DNA of 64,000 nucleotides from Sphagnum compactum (lineage: Eukaryota; Bryophyta; Sphagnopsida; Sphagnales): assembly GCA_965153455.1 (NCBI GenBank), contig OZ234498.1, forward strand, positions 6,572,001-6,636,000, in the 5' to 3' direction. The first letter of the stretch is position 1. Every line of letters begins with the position of its first letter. Below, piece by piece: positions 52,400 through 63,448 of this stretch. The position numbers were made by a program, and so were the translations under genes. The notes under the pieces were generated by a model that did no database searches, had not been told where the DNA came from, and saw only the letters and a list, made by a program, of their open reading frames with translations.

Positions 52400-53010
52400 C
52401 ATGGTTTGGCGTAGTGCATTTGTGGTTAGCCAGTAAATTCAATGGAGATACATGTTTTACGAGGTGCTAATGCAGGGAACAAATTGAAAGTCATGATGTT
52501 ATTTGGGTTGCTATTCATGATATTATTTGGGATGCTTTTGATACCATTATTAGAGATGTTGAGTTTCATTTCACGTGAATAAACATGTCCTCCTATCAAC
52601 TTCCTCTTAAATTTTGTGTTGAAAAGGTGATAGAATGTTCATTTCAAATGGGGTCCACATTCTAGTTGATGTCATTATCATTAATTCTATTTGAACAAAT
52701 TGAACACATTTAGTCTTGCAAGCCACCATTTATTCAGGAATGGTTATAACAATTATAGCCCATGCAAAGGATGGGTTTTAAAATAATGAACACTTTAATA
52801 ATATTTTTTTTCTCTTGTTGTAAAGGTATTTGGGTGCTTACATTACTAAGTTGACAATTCTTTTCATCGATGTGTTAACATGGTTTGGTTAGTTAATGGA
52901 TTTGAAAACTTTTCTTTATCAATTTTCTGATCATTTTATAAGCAAAAAATGTTAGCGGCCTGTGAGGCAACTTTTGTCCCTTTACTCCAGGTTCTACAAG
53001 GTGACTATGC
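52400..53010 (+). mobile_element. possible LINE-like C-terminal relic
   Basis: A broken frame reads REQIESHDVIWVAIHDIIWD and IIRDVEFHFT, then after shifts VIECSFQMGS and KVFGCLHY-like residues. It recalls the C-terminal zinc-knuckle and restriction-like part of some non-LTR elements (GDH..CC..GGE..RHN..RD...). Stops are frequent. The match is from memory and weak. Confidence 0.3.
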
Positions 53011-53650
53011 TTGAAAGCATAAATGCTATCGGTGAAAGACGAAGCGAGCGTACTTCTAGATGTTAGATTGCGTTTGTAGTTGAGATTAAATTTCTTTGCC
53101 GCCTATGCATCATTCACAACTTAACATTGATAGCTATATTATTTTATTTTATTTTATTTTGTTATTATTATTATTTTTGATCCCCACATTCCCGATCCTA
53201 GAACCTTATACTAAATTGTCATCCCTTTAAACAACCTTTTATGAACTCAACACTTCCTTAAACTTGGTTACAACCAGCGATCATTTGAAGAATTATTTCT
53301 CACACCCAGATTGTTCAAATTCGGCTTGCTTTAGCTCTTTGGAAAGCTAAGTAGTAGACACACCTTCCTACCAAATCTCAGGATCTACAGCTAAATAACT
53401 AGGAAGTTATGCTACAAAACCCGAGAGGGTTTATTAACTTTCCCTAGAGTTCCAACTTCCCAATACTATTCTTACTCACCTCCATCCTTCCAAAACTCTT
53501 ACCAAATCCCCCTTCTACTATCTTTCCCCTTCTCCACTCCCAAAGTTGATCATCCTTTTCCTCCTCAAGAGCTTGTCAGAACTAGAACTCTCGAGATTGA
53601 ATTAGAGGTCATCTCCCGTCGGAAAAAGAGAGCACCCCAATCACCCAAGT
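53011..53650. other. intergenic DNA, nothing recognised
   Basis: Contains an attttatttt-type run near 53135-53175. No gene is seen. Confidence 0.55.
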
Positions 53651-53659
53651 TCGCCTTTT

Positions 53660-53795
53660 AAAGAGAAGGAGAAGGAGAAGAACCCCTTGCTCGGTGGTCA
53701 ATGGAAGGAGAAGGAGAAGGTCCCTTTGCTCGGTGGTCAATGGAAGGAGAAGGAGAAGGTCCCTTTGCTCGGTGGTCAATGGAAGGAGAAGGTTC
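53660..53795 (+). repeat. 39-bp minisatellite, about 3.4 copies
   Basis: The unit aaggagaaggagaaggtccc plus tttgctcggtggtcaatgg (39 bp) repeats. The last copy has lost one gaggaa-type hexamer. As 39 is divisible by 3, frames on both strands (53687-53983 and reverse 53609-53864) show 13-residue repeats, but neither has other coding signs. Confidence 0.9.
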
Positions 53796-53923
53796 CTTTG
53801 CACCTACTCCCACTTCCCCCCAAGCAAACTTACTTAAACCCTCACTTTTTATCCTTTGACACAAAGGTTTTACCTTACCATGGTCCTAGGCCATTCTTTA
53901 CCCACTCCCTTCCTTTCCTTGCG

Positions 53924-53930
53924 TATAAAT
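53924..53930 (+). promoter_or_regulatory. candidate TATA box for the 54020 ORF
   Basis: TATAAAT in a local GC context (ttgcgtataaattacg), 90 bases before the ATG at 54020. This spacing would give a 55-65 base leader. Confidence 0.45.
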
Positions 53931-54019
53931 TACGATCACATAACTTGATGTCACAAATCCCCTCCACCTTCATTGCAATTTGATTTTTGTTGAAGATCTT
54001 TCCTCTCTTCCTTGCAAGC

Positions 54020-54442
54020 ATGGCGTCGCGCACAGTCACCTCCTACGGGCCCCAAGCCGCACAAGTGAACGAGGAACCGCCTTCGGAATCGTCTTTAGAT
54101 TTGACTCTAACGCAGCATCCCCGTGACGAAGAATTCGAACCTCGAGAGGTGCGTGCTCGTCTCGAAGTTGAACCCCCTCGAGCTTGGTATTACCGCATTT
54201 CGCCAAACTCCCGCACCCTGGTGATCTTGTTACAAGTCGATCCTGCTTCCGGTGACGAACCCGAAACCGTTTGTGAAGGTTGTTATGAAACCGAAGACAC
54301 TTCTATCTTCGCTTGGTCTTCAGTTCCCGGCATTGGACACTATCGTTGGTTGCGTGGTCCGATTCGTCACCTACCTCCTAACAGCAAGGCGGACTATCTA
54401 GTTTGTACTATTCGACGCATTCTAGACTTCCTACAGCTATGA
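54020..54442 (+). CDS. intronless ORF of unknown function, 140 residues
   Basis: I do not recognise this protein. It opens with a good plant start context (A at -3, G at +4: gcaagcATGGCG). An in-frame upstream ATG exists at 53987, but the 54020 start sits better with the TATA box. Residues 1-55 are acidic and polar. The rest looks globular, with WYYRISPNSRTLVILLQVDP, a CEGCYETED stretch, WSSVPGIGHYRWLRGP and a C-terminal YLVCTIRRILDFLQL helix. No signal peptide or membrane span is seen. The ORF has a markedly higher GC content and more CG dinucleotides than its flanks, and third positions look constrained, so it seems to be under or recently under selection. It could be a lineage-specific gene or an ORF from an unrecognised retroelement; a 39-bp minisatellite lies just upstream. 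Confidence 0.5.
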   Translation: MASRTVTSYGPQAAQVNEEPPSESSLDLTLTQHPRDEEFEPREVRARLEVEPPRAWYYRISPNSRTLVILLQVDPASGDEPETVCEGCYETEDTSIFAWSSVPGIGHYRWLRGPIRHLPPNSKADYLVCTIRRILDFLQL

Positions 54443-54506
54443 ACCATGGCATAGGCCAGGACTTAACATGTACCCATAGCTCCTTGTCGAGTTTACTCAT
54501 AATCTA

Positions 54507-54512
54507 AATAAA
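54507..54512 (+). terminator. candidate polyadenylation signal for the 54020 ORF
   Basis: AATAAA lies 65 bases after the stop codon, a suitable distance for a compact transcription unit. Confidence 0.4.
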
Positions 54513-54519
54513 CGTTTCA

Positions 54520-56240
54520 GTCCTTATGAGACTCCTATTATCATTGGCACACTACCACATCATCTATTTAACCATTAAGCTGATTCGAATTAATCCTTCG
54601 TTCCTATGGCTTGAAGATTGCTCTATCTCTATTGGGCCTTTCACTAACCCCCTCCTCCTGCTTCACAGATCCCCGACATCCTTGCAGCTTGTTAAATACT
54701 GATACAAGACCAATGTTTTGTTGCACACCATGAACTCCGGTGTTTGTTTTTCCTTCCCTCAACTCCCTAGCGATTTCTCGCTCTTTCTTACGCTACTAAG
54801 GTTCTAAAACTATAGTTTACCAACTTTTTGCTGAAGAAAAGGACTAACCCAACCAATATCGCATTTCAAAAAACAAAACAACCCCCCCACACCCTGTGCG
54901 CATTCCTCTACCCCTATTATAACACAAAGTTGTTAAACCCCCCTAAAAACCTCACCACACTTGAATATTCCTAACACAATTTTTAAACATTGAGACTATT
55001 AGCCATGGCCATGTCGGTATGGCTCACACGGCCCTATAAAATACCCAAGCTACTATCATATTGAAGCAAACCATTATTGTTGGGAAGATCTTTTTTAGGC
55101 TAGGCACTCTTTCAAGTTTCCCACCCATCTTCTTGTTGGATATGGTTCATGTGAATGGTGGGGGTTTTAGGTTTTAAGTTGCTATTTGGAACCCTTTTGG
55201 TGAGTCCCCACTACCTTCTTTTGGGACTCTTGTTGGTGTGCTTATCCCTTTGGGTGTTATCTCTTGGTTGGATGTTGATCCACTCTCGGTTGTTACTCCC
55301 TTTCTCCTTGTCGTTGGGTATTTGATTGATTTTTTTATGTTTAAATTTGACAAGGTTTCATTGACAAACAAACAAGCACCCTTACCTTCCATAATACCTT
55401 GCTATCTATCTTCAACACAAAAATATGGATTTGTAGAAATGTGCTCAAATTTTCAAATTTTACTTAAATTTTTTTTTTTTTTTTCAAAGAACAAATTTGT
55501 GTGAGGAAAATTGAAAGAATGTTTTGAAAAGAATATTCCACTTGTGGAAATGGAATGTACAAAAGCTAATGAATGAATGGATGAATTAATTGTTCGGGGG
55601 GGGGGGGGACAGACATGTGCTGAAGCTGCCCTTGTACTACAGAAATAGCTGCCCTTGATTTGCAGAAGAATGTCTTGTTTTAAATTCCTGTCCTTAGTAG
55701 GTACCTACCAAAAAGCCTGCAATGCATGTCTGAAAGCCTAAAGGGGTGACTGGGTCAATCACCTAAATATAGGGTTTAGGGTTTAGGTACTCAATTTCCC
55801 CAAAAACAAAAAAAAACCCCAAAAATTAATAAATAAATAAAATTATTTCAAGAAAAAAACAAAATTGGCGCATGTTATTATGTGTTGAACGGCCCCCGTT
55901 CCTCACAGCAGCACCTTTTTCCCCGTCGGTAAAACAAAGAAATAAATATAAAATAAACGTGTTCCACAAAAGTTAAAAACACCGTCCATGACAAGACTCG
56001 GGTAGTGGAACACACACCCGGTCGCCGTCCAATGGACGACGAGTCACAGCCGACAAGTCTCCGCCTGCTTTCCTTCGATTTCCTTGTCCCTCAAGTCTTG
56101 TCATTAAAACAGGCTTAACATTAATTAATGACATGATTATGCGATTAGCATTGAGTAATAACAGGAGTTCTGTGGTGCTACTACCACTCATTAATTGCAG
56201 GATTACCATTAATTAATTACAGGATTATTGTTAATTAATC
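54520..56240. other. intergenic DNA upstream of the AAA-ATPase gene
   Basis: No gene is seen. There is a run of about 12 Gs near 55596, two telomere-type repeats (agggtttagggttta) near 55780, and repeated taattaattacaggatta words at 56110-56240 that may belong to the promoter of the next gene. The 88-codon frame at 55238-55504 and the reverse frame at 55174-55392 show no domain. Confidence 0.5.
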
Positions 56241-56259
56241 TCGGGAGGAGGCTTCTTCT

Positions 56260-57506
56260 GTTTCCTTCCTTCCTTCCTTATTCTTCTCGGGTCTCTTCTC
56301 TCTCTCTCTCTCTTCTGTCTCTCGCGCGCGAGCTCTGTGTGTCTCCTCTCGCCGCGCGAGATTCGTCAGCTGCTCTCACTACAATTCTTCTTTCTCGCAT
56401 TTATAGCGCAATTTGATGAACTCGGTTGGACGACCTGGAATTGGTGATGGTTGCAGCTGATTCACTGCCAGAGAAGATCGGTGCAAGAAGATATTCAAGT
56501 GGACATCAGCGTGCCATTATTCCTGCTGCAGTGGAAGAGTGCCCGCAGATTTTCTTCTTCTTTTCTGGAAAATAATTGAAGCTGCTGCTGCGGAGGATAA
56601 TAATCCACCTCCTAGATGCTGAAGAAACAAATTCAGTTTTGTCAGACTAGAATCCTGGAGCATAGAGGAAACCTTGATGAGCCACGGGAGAAGACCGTAA
56701 GAAGCACAAGACAAAAGGAATTGGACGTTTGTGTTTGGTTGCGCATCTTCTCTCATGTAAGCTTTCTTTTTGACAACTGCAATGTCACCTTCAGTTATGG
56801 ATCCGGAGTGTTTTCTGTGAGTGAGCCTGTTTCTTTTTTGTTTTTTTGGTTTTGTTTTGTGACTGCTGGAAGTGAAGATGCATCGTAGGACACACTTCTT
56901 TGTTGTAAATCGTTCTGCAAATTATTATATATCCTCCTGGTAGCCGAAGAGGAGGTTCTGGCCAAAAATATGCTGCAGCGTCCTCTATTATAATCCAGTT
57001 TAAACCCTAGAACAACAACACTTGATGCTGCTTTTGGAAAAGGCAAAAAATAAAAAATAAAATTCCTGATCATCATGCAACAACGCCTTTCTAATTCTTG
57101 TTGAATGGATTTTCAGCACCTGGAACGTTGTGTTGGAGAATAGTAGCATTAATTTTTTTCCCCTGGACGTGAGATTTTGAGCTGGACTCTCAGAGACACG
57201 ACTGAACTTGCACTCCAATTGACGAGATCTTCAGCAGTTCAGAAATGTGGAGAATCATCGCTGAGAATTTGATTTGATCAGATGCTCACATTTCTTCCTA
57301 CAGCTGACACGACAAATCTCTTGTTTTCTATGCTTGAATGCAGAGGATAATAACTTCCGGCATTCCAAGTTTGCAACAAAAAGAGTGTTGTTGAAAGGAG
57401 TGGATGAATTAGGGTTTGAAGCTCACATAGATTCTGTGCTTTGTTTGGGGGCAATTGAGGAGGAGGAGGAGGAGGAGGAGGGTGAGGAAAGGACGTGGAG
57501 TGAAAC
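56260..57506 (+). promoter_or_regulatory. probable promoter and long 5' leader of the AAA-ATPase gene
   Basis: A CT-rich tract (56290-56325) is followed by about 1.1 kb with many short ATG frames. A leader intron from gtaagc at 56757 to the acceptor tgcag at 57343 would remove most of them; after it only a two-codon upstream ORF (57403) remains. The intron is inferred from splice-site quality alone. A GGA-rich run lies at 57457-57486 just before the start codon. Confidence 0.4.
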
Positions 57507-60015
57507 ATGGCGTTGGATATGACATCACTGTGGTCAATACTGGGATTCATTTCTCTTCTGCGTGGTTTCCTGCCACGTGAGTTTACTGAAATGCTTGAGA
57601 TGTGGTGGAGTAAATTGCTTCGACCTGCCAAACGCTTCAGTCAGTTCCAAATCCCGGAAAATGATGGCTCTGGCATGTCGAATGACCTCTACCGTGTGGT
57701 GAAACTGTATTTGGGAGCTGCCAACCTGTGTACTGATGCGGATGAGCTGGTTCTTTCTCGGAAGGAGAATGAAGACAACATCACCTACAATCTCGCAGGT
57801 AAAATGAATAATAATTTTCCATTCTGCCATGATCCTTACTAGAGAAATCAGGTTACTACTTCCTTTGATGAGAAAATTTGATAACAAATTTGTTGTCAAT
57901 TTTACTCCATGCAAAGTATTTAGGACCCAGGCAGATTTACAGTTATGGTCAAGAACTTGGAATAGGAGATTTCTGGCATTCGTGTATGGTTACTACAAAG
58001 TTCCAAAGCCTACTGTCACCTCAGTTTTTTCTCCAGATTCTCAATGCAGGAAGGAGGTGCAAGTTAGTTTCTGGACAAGTGGACCCAGGCAGGAAGAAGT
58101 AGTCTTAATGAGTTGTTGGAATCTCCTTGCAAATATTACTGTCAATGTCTTTTTGGGAGCACTAGAGTTGTGACTGTTATATCATCTAAGATTGGAATAT
58201 GCAAGCCTACTTGCAACCTTTTCAAAACATCTGAAACATAGTCTTCTCCAGTTTGGAAATTGTAGTATTGCAAAACAGGTCAGATGTTACAGTTACATTT
58301 GAATTGAGGTTTTAGGACTTTCATGAGGACTGCATGAAGAAGGAGAAGCGAACACATGTCTTAAGCAGCGTCTAATACGACTAAGTTCTCTTGCTTGCAG
58401 ATGGGGAGAGTGTTGTTGATACTTTCGAGGATGTGAAAGTATGGTGGACCCACTCGATCAAAAGCTTAGGTAAAGATGACGATCAACGAGAAGAGAGTAA
58501 ATTTGTACTCAAGATGCACAGGGGGAACAAGGATTTTGTGATGAATTCCTATCTTCCTCGTGTTGTTACCCGTGCAATGGAGCATAGACGGCAGCTTCAA
58601 CAACTTTATCTCTACAGCAACAACTCCAGCTACTGGGAGTGTCATACTTTCAAGCATCCCTCAACCTTCGATACTCTTGCAATGGAACCTGGTCTCAAGG
58701 CACGTGTCAAGAGTGACTTGCAATCTTTCATTGAGGGTCAAAAGTTTTTCCGCAAGGTTGGTCGAGCATGGAAACGTGGGTATTTGCTTTTTGGTCCTCC
58801 AGGTACAGGGAAGTCTAGCATGATTGCCGCTATGGCCAACCACTTGAAGTACAACATCTATGATCTAGAACTCACCCAGGTTTGTACACTGCACCTTGTT
58901 AAATTCTTTTGTTGCACCAGCAGGTTGCATTTATGCACAAATAAGAGTTGTGTGGGGATGTTGCATATGTCAAGTAGATATTGTGCAAGTTGTGGCACAT
59001 CTTGAGTGGAACCATGACATAATGATGGTCATATTGAACTTGGGGGGTTGTCTCTTCCATCTCCTCATCAGATCATAAAGCAGAACTCTGGTCTGGGGAA
59101 TAGGTTTTCATTCTGTTCTTCTACATTTCCCATCTTGTGTAGAGGGTTAGCAATTCACAATGCTTGACTGTGTGAACTACTTCATAAATGTAGGTATATG
59201 ATAACAGCACTTTGAAGCAGCTACTGGTGAACACGACCAGTAAATCAATTATTGTCATTGAAGACATTGACTGCTCTCTTGAACTGTCTGGGCAGCGCGC
59301 AAAAGATGTGGCTCCTCCAGTTGAAACGCCAAATGTCCAAGTTGAAAGTAGGGTTACTTTATCTGGTCTCTTGAATTTTACAGACGGTTTGTGGTCATGT
59401 TGTGGTGACGAGCGTATCATTGTCTTTACAACTAACCATGTTGAGAAACTAGACCCTGCTTTGCTGCGTCCAGGGCGAATGGATATGCACATCGACATGT
59501 CTTACTGCTGCTTTGAGACATTTAGAGTTCTGTCAGCAAACTATCTGTCAATTGATAGCCATCCATTGTATGATTCTGTGAAAAGCTTACTAGAGAATGG
59601 GGTTCTCATTACGCCTGCACAGGTGACTGAGATATTGTTTGGAAACAAAGATGATCCAATTGCTGCATTAGAAGCTCTCATCGTTCGGTTGAAAGAGAAT
59701 CCAGCAGAGGATGGTAAGAAAACTGGAAATGATTTGAAGAAGGAGGTAGTTGAAGAGGATGTGAAGGAGAATCAGCATGGGCTCAAAAAAGAGATCCCAG
59801 AAAGCATGAAGGATCATGCAGACCAAGGGAAGGAAGGCAAACTGGAGAATGGAGTGGAATCGAAGAAGGAATATGTGGAGACTTTGAAGGAAATTGTTGA
59901 TACTTGGAAGGAGAATGGAGTAAGTCTGGAGAAGATTGTAGATGGGTTTGCAAAGACTGTTCCAGAATCCACATCCTGCAAACAGTACCGGTTACCCATA
60001 GCTTTGCAATCTTAG
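57507..60015 (+). CDS. BCS1-like AAA-ATPase (ASD/AATP1 family)
   Basis: Exons 57507-57798, 58401-58879 and 59194-60015 keep frame through GT-AG junctions and give 530 residues. The N terminus has a hydrophobic anchor (SLWSILGFISLLRGFLP) and the plant ATPase-associated domain (LYRVVKLYLGAANLC; DTFEDVKVWWT). The AAA module follows: FDTLAMEPGLKARVKSDLQ, GYLLFGPPGTGKSS (Walker A, 229-236), SIIVIEDIDCS (Walker B, about 277-283), GLLNFTDGLWSCCGDERIIV and the arginine-finger region LDPALLRPGRMDMHIDM. The C-terminal roughly 80 residues are a charged Lys/Glu stretch that is usually variable in this family. Plant members are membrane-anchored in mitochondria or ER and include stress- and pathogen-induced ATPases; the compartment here is not determinable. 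Catalytic motifs are intact. Confidence 0.93.
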
Positions 60016-60501
60016 AAGGTGATGTGGGTAATTGGATGTGAATCTGCAATGGTGATGGTATTATCAGGCACTCCAGCCCCTACATACTTCCCATCTGCAC
60101 CAATTGCCGCTTCCGGAAAGGACAAGCACAGGAGAGGTATCCTTCTGGCATTGAATTTGAGGATGAGATGAGAGAAAGTCAGGATTTTGAAGCCTTGCTG
60201 CTATAGCATTCTTAAGACAAGACAGTAATCTTTGGGCAACAGACACATTTGAGAGGCCAGTGCAAGCAGCAGTAACACCAAGTATAGAATTGTCACCAAA
60301 GCTATGGTGACAAGAAGCTTTTCTTTAAGATACTGAATTCAACCTTATAGACAAGCCAGTGTTGTTCTGTTCTAGAAGTGATTCTCACTGTTTGGCTTTC
60401 TCTTTTCAATGCCAAATGGTTGAATGTACCAGAGCTGTAGAAGTCTTGAACCAACAACAGACATAGGTCACAGAGCTGGGACAAGGTGAAAGGGTTTGGA
60501 C
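60016..60501 (+). other. 3' flank of the AAA-ATPase gene
   Basis: Probably 3' untranslated region in its first part. No clear AATAAA is seen. No gene. Confidence 0.45.
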
Positions 60502-60660
60502 CAGTGTTGGTCTGGTATCAACTTATTGTGATACCAGCTGGTACTGGTATTATACTGGTACCAGACTTCTTAGGTCATACCAGACTGGTTTGGTATTTGA
60601 TATAAGTGTTCATACCAATATTGATACCAATCTTTGACCCTATATACCAGACCAACATTG
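60502..60660. mobile_element. hAT-type MITE, 159 bp, with 8-bp target duplication
   Basis: The ends are inverted repeats: cagtgttggtctggtat at the left and the reverse complement of ataccagaccaacattg at the right, 16 of 17 bases matching. The element is flanked by a perfect direct repeat, gtttggac, at 60494-60501 and 60661-60668. An 8-bp duplication and a CA(G/A)TG start are hallmarks of hAT elements. The interior is rich in further ggtat/atacc words and has no ORF. Confidence 0.85.
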
Positions 60661-60668
60661 GTTTGGAC

Positions 60669-62180
60669 TTTTGACGTAGATTATGCACAATTGTAAGGTG
60701 CAGTCTAGCTAGGAAGGACACACTGGATCCCATATCAATGGCAGAAGATTAAGTACTGCAGGCTGAGTTATAGATGGGTCTTGAATGAGTGACCTCCGAC
60801 AGTGAATAGAGCTTTTTCAAAGATGAATAGAGCCCACTGCCAAAAGGAAGCAAGTGGCAGTACCCTTCTGCAGGTAGAAGAGGAGGTTCTCGGCTCAGTT
60901 ATATATGCTTGGTCGATGGAACTTAACACCCAATTGTTCATTTTGTTCCTGTACTGTGGTGGATCTGTGAATGTGGTTTGTCACCAGGCGGCAGTTGGGT
61001 GCAATCAGGTCAATGGAGGAAGTGCCACTTGAGAAGAGAGAGAGAGAGAGAGCAAGAGCAGAGTTAGGGGTTAGCCAGGAAGTGGCATGACCTCTGGAGC
61101 ATGTCTTCTTAACCAGTGTTGGGTGGGTAATTTGATTTTGTTAACTACTAAAAATTTGTGGAAAATGCACACTTAGCATAATGGTTGAACATGTTTATCC
61201 AAATTAGCATTTCATGAAAAAATATGTGACTATATTACACAATATCATATTATTAGTGCTTGAAGTGGAGTGAGGGGAGGGGAATTGTGTGATCAGCACT
61301 ACAAAGCTCAAAATTGTTGTGACAATTATCTTGGTAAGTGACCCAAAGGTAGTTATGAATCAAGGAAATGGAAATAAATTTTGAATAAATGCTTTTCCTT
61401 ATGAATTTTGTTCTTTTTAAAGAGATCCTCTATTTCTCATAAAGAAAATCAAGAGTAGTGTTCTTCTTTATTGAAGGAACCCTCAATATTAGTAGAGAAC
61501 CAACTAGAGGAATTCAATTCCACACAATATAGTCCCCAATATTTGTTACACCATCCAATTAGTACCTCATCACAAGTCGTCAACAATTCACTCTTAGTCC
61601 ACACCACTTTCCACTCTTCTTGTACACCTACTACCTATAGTGAATGTGAAACCATGTTTAGTTGTAAGTGAGACAACCAATAAGCAACTGATAGAAAAAT
61701 TAGGGAATCTTAAAGATTGTTTTGAACTCTAAACTTGAGAAAAGAGGTAGGTTATTCTACATGCCACCCACCCACAACCAATATGTGAACCTATGACTCC
61801 AATGGTAGAATCCATGAAGGAAGAATGCAATGTTTAAGAATCATTTGTCCTAGACAATTATAAAAGGTTTTGTATGGTTATATTTTTACCTAAAAGAAAA
61901 TTATTAATTCTCTAAGTCATTTTTTAACCCACTTCAATACCAAATTACCTTCATTCCTTTCACTTCAATTGCTACCAAGAAAAAGATCCAAAACTCACGT
62001 ATGACTAATCCTATCAATCATCTCCCATGGCCCCACCTCACACAATTAAGAGCATTACACTACCTTGTCCTTGTAGTTGCGGCAATGTGTTTCATAGACT
62101 TCAAAAAATGAGAGCTACAGAGCTTTTAAAAATTGTTGTGATTGTTACAATCAAATAATGGCAAGAGTGATGATGGTAGG
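60669..62180. other. intergenic DNA between two convergent genes
   Basis: No gene recognised. There is a short GA run at 61035-61055. The 76-codon frame at 60802-61032 and the 66-codon frame at 61471-61671 show no domain. The right part presumably holds the 3' untranslated region of the reverse-strand NME5-like gene. Confidence 0.5.
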
Positions 62181-63448
62181 TTAAAAGAATGGGAACTCCA
62201 TAATGGGTTTTTCTTGTTTCTTTGAAAATGCTTCCTTGGCTTCATGACACACACATATTAGTGGCAAACGTGGATTGTTGTCATGTAGCCATGTAGCAAG
62301 CCATCTCTAACATGTGGTCATGGTTTCAAAATGAAAATCGGATTAACACCAAATTGTAAATATATATGTAGTAGGCTTATAAAATTAGATCAAAGAGGTG
62401 GATGGAGCAAAGCATAACATATGTATGGATTAGATCAGTAAATTGCACATGATGGAATAGAAATTTGTCAAGGCCTTTCAAGCAATTTGGTACAAAGAAA
62501 GTTAAAAAGGTTTGAAAACAAGGTTTCCAACTATGCAAATGTAGATGAATTGGGGAGGATACAACTGCATTGATTGTGTCGCTGGCAGGTTTCAATTTGG
62601 CCATGGCCGTTAGGCCTCTCAACAATATTGGTTGTAAGTTTAGTTTGAAATATTCAATTGCTTCTATTGAACTAGGATATGGCTCCAGGATCACTACAAT
62701 AATATAAGATGTTGAGAATAAAACAATGGTCAAAAGATAGGAGAAGCAAAAGAGAAGAGCTTGGTTATATTTGAATGATTGATTTAACTTAAAAATTTGA
62801 TGAAAAAAAAATATTAAAATCATGAAATTTGAGAATGAAAATGACAATCCAAAATACCTGTGGGGAAGAAAAACTTGATTTCTTTCTCCGCAAGTGTTGG
62901 GTTATCACTACCATGGATTGCATTCATTCGACCATCAATACCATAAATTGCTCTAATTCTGTAATCATATATTTCAAAGATGTCAAATGCATTTATACTT
63001 GTGGAATGTATTTGAAAAACTATGGGTGGGTTTGTAAGCCTAACAATGGACAAAAAAGATGACATAGGAAAAAAGGTTATATTCACGTTTGAGGAGCTTC
63101 TCTACGAGCCCGGTTTGAATCTTTTGGGCCAAGCAATGCTCGAAAAGCTCGACAACAATTATCCCTTACAAGCACCATCACATGCACAGACCGACTGCCA
63201 TACAGCAAACATATGAAACAAATATGAAGAGTGCAATCAAAATGAAAAAGATTATTAGAAGTACGAAAGACAATAAGGCATTTTTTTATCTTACAAAGCC
63301 CTTAATATGTGACTTTTTTATTTCACGTGGGGGACACAACATGAGAAAAATGCATGCAAAAGCACCTTATCATAAAGCGAATGAGGGTTTCAAAGTACGG
63401 CATCTTGGCATGAGCTTGATAGAATTGCTCGGCTCTCACTCTTGTGAA
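62181..63448 (-). CDS. NME5/RSP23-like flagellar NDP kinase-DPY-30 protein, 3' part
   Basis: Exons in transcript order: 63448-63366, 63194-63087, 62958-62858, 62693-62563, 62306-62181. Phases agree through all four junctions and give about 182 C-terminal residues. The first three exons are the C-terminal two thirds of a nucleoside diphosphate kinase fold (RAEQFYQAHAKMPYF; HVMVLVRDN; ALLGPKDSNRARREAPQTIR; RMNAIHGSDNP with the active-site His; AEKEIKFFFP). The last two carry a DPY-30 motif (IEYFKLNLQPILLRGLTAMA...RWLATWLHDNNP) and a short tail. NDP kinase followed directly by DPY-30 is the arrangement of NME5 and of radial-spoke protein RSP23, which act in motile cilia. The 5' exons, with the KPDA segment, lie outside the window. 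None of these exons is long enough to stand out as an ORF. Confidence 0.88.

Noticed and set aside
56290-56325. 16-base match to the miR156-type target core in the CT-rich leader of the AAA-ATPase gene
   Set aside because: The match is almost all CT simple sequence, fails at both ends, and the gene is not a known target; chance is more likely.
57829-58173. 114-codon ORF between AAA-ATPase exons
   Set aside because: It is intron 1 of that gene; the splice junctions at 57798 and 58401 restore the family sequence exactly.
62377-62847. 156-codon reverse-strand ORF as a membrane protein gene
   Set aside because: Only its central part (62563-62693) is coding, as an exon of the NME5-like gene; the hydrophobic flanks are intron sequence.
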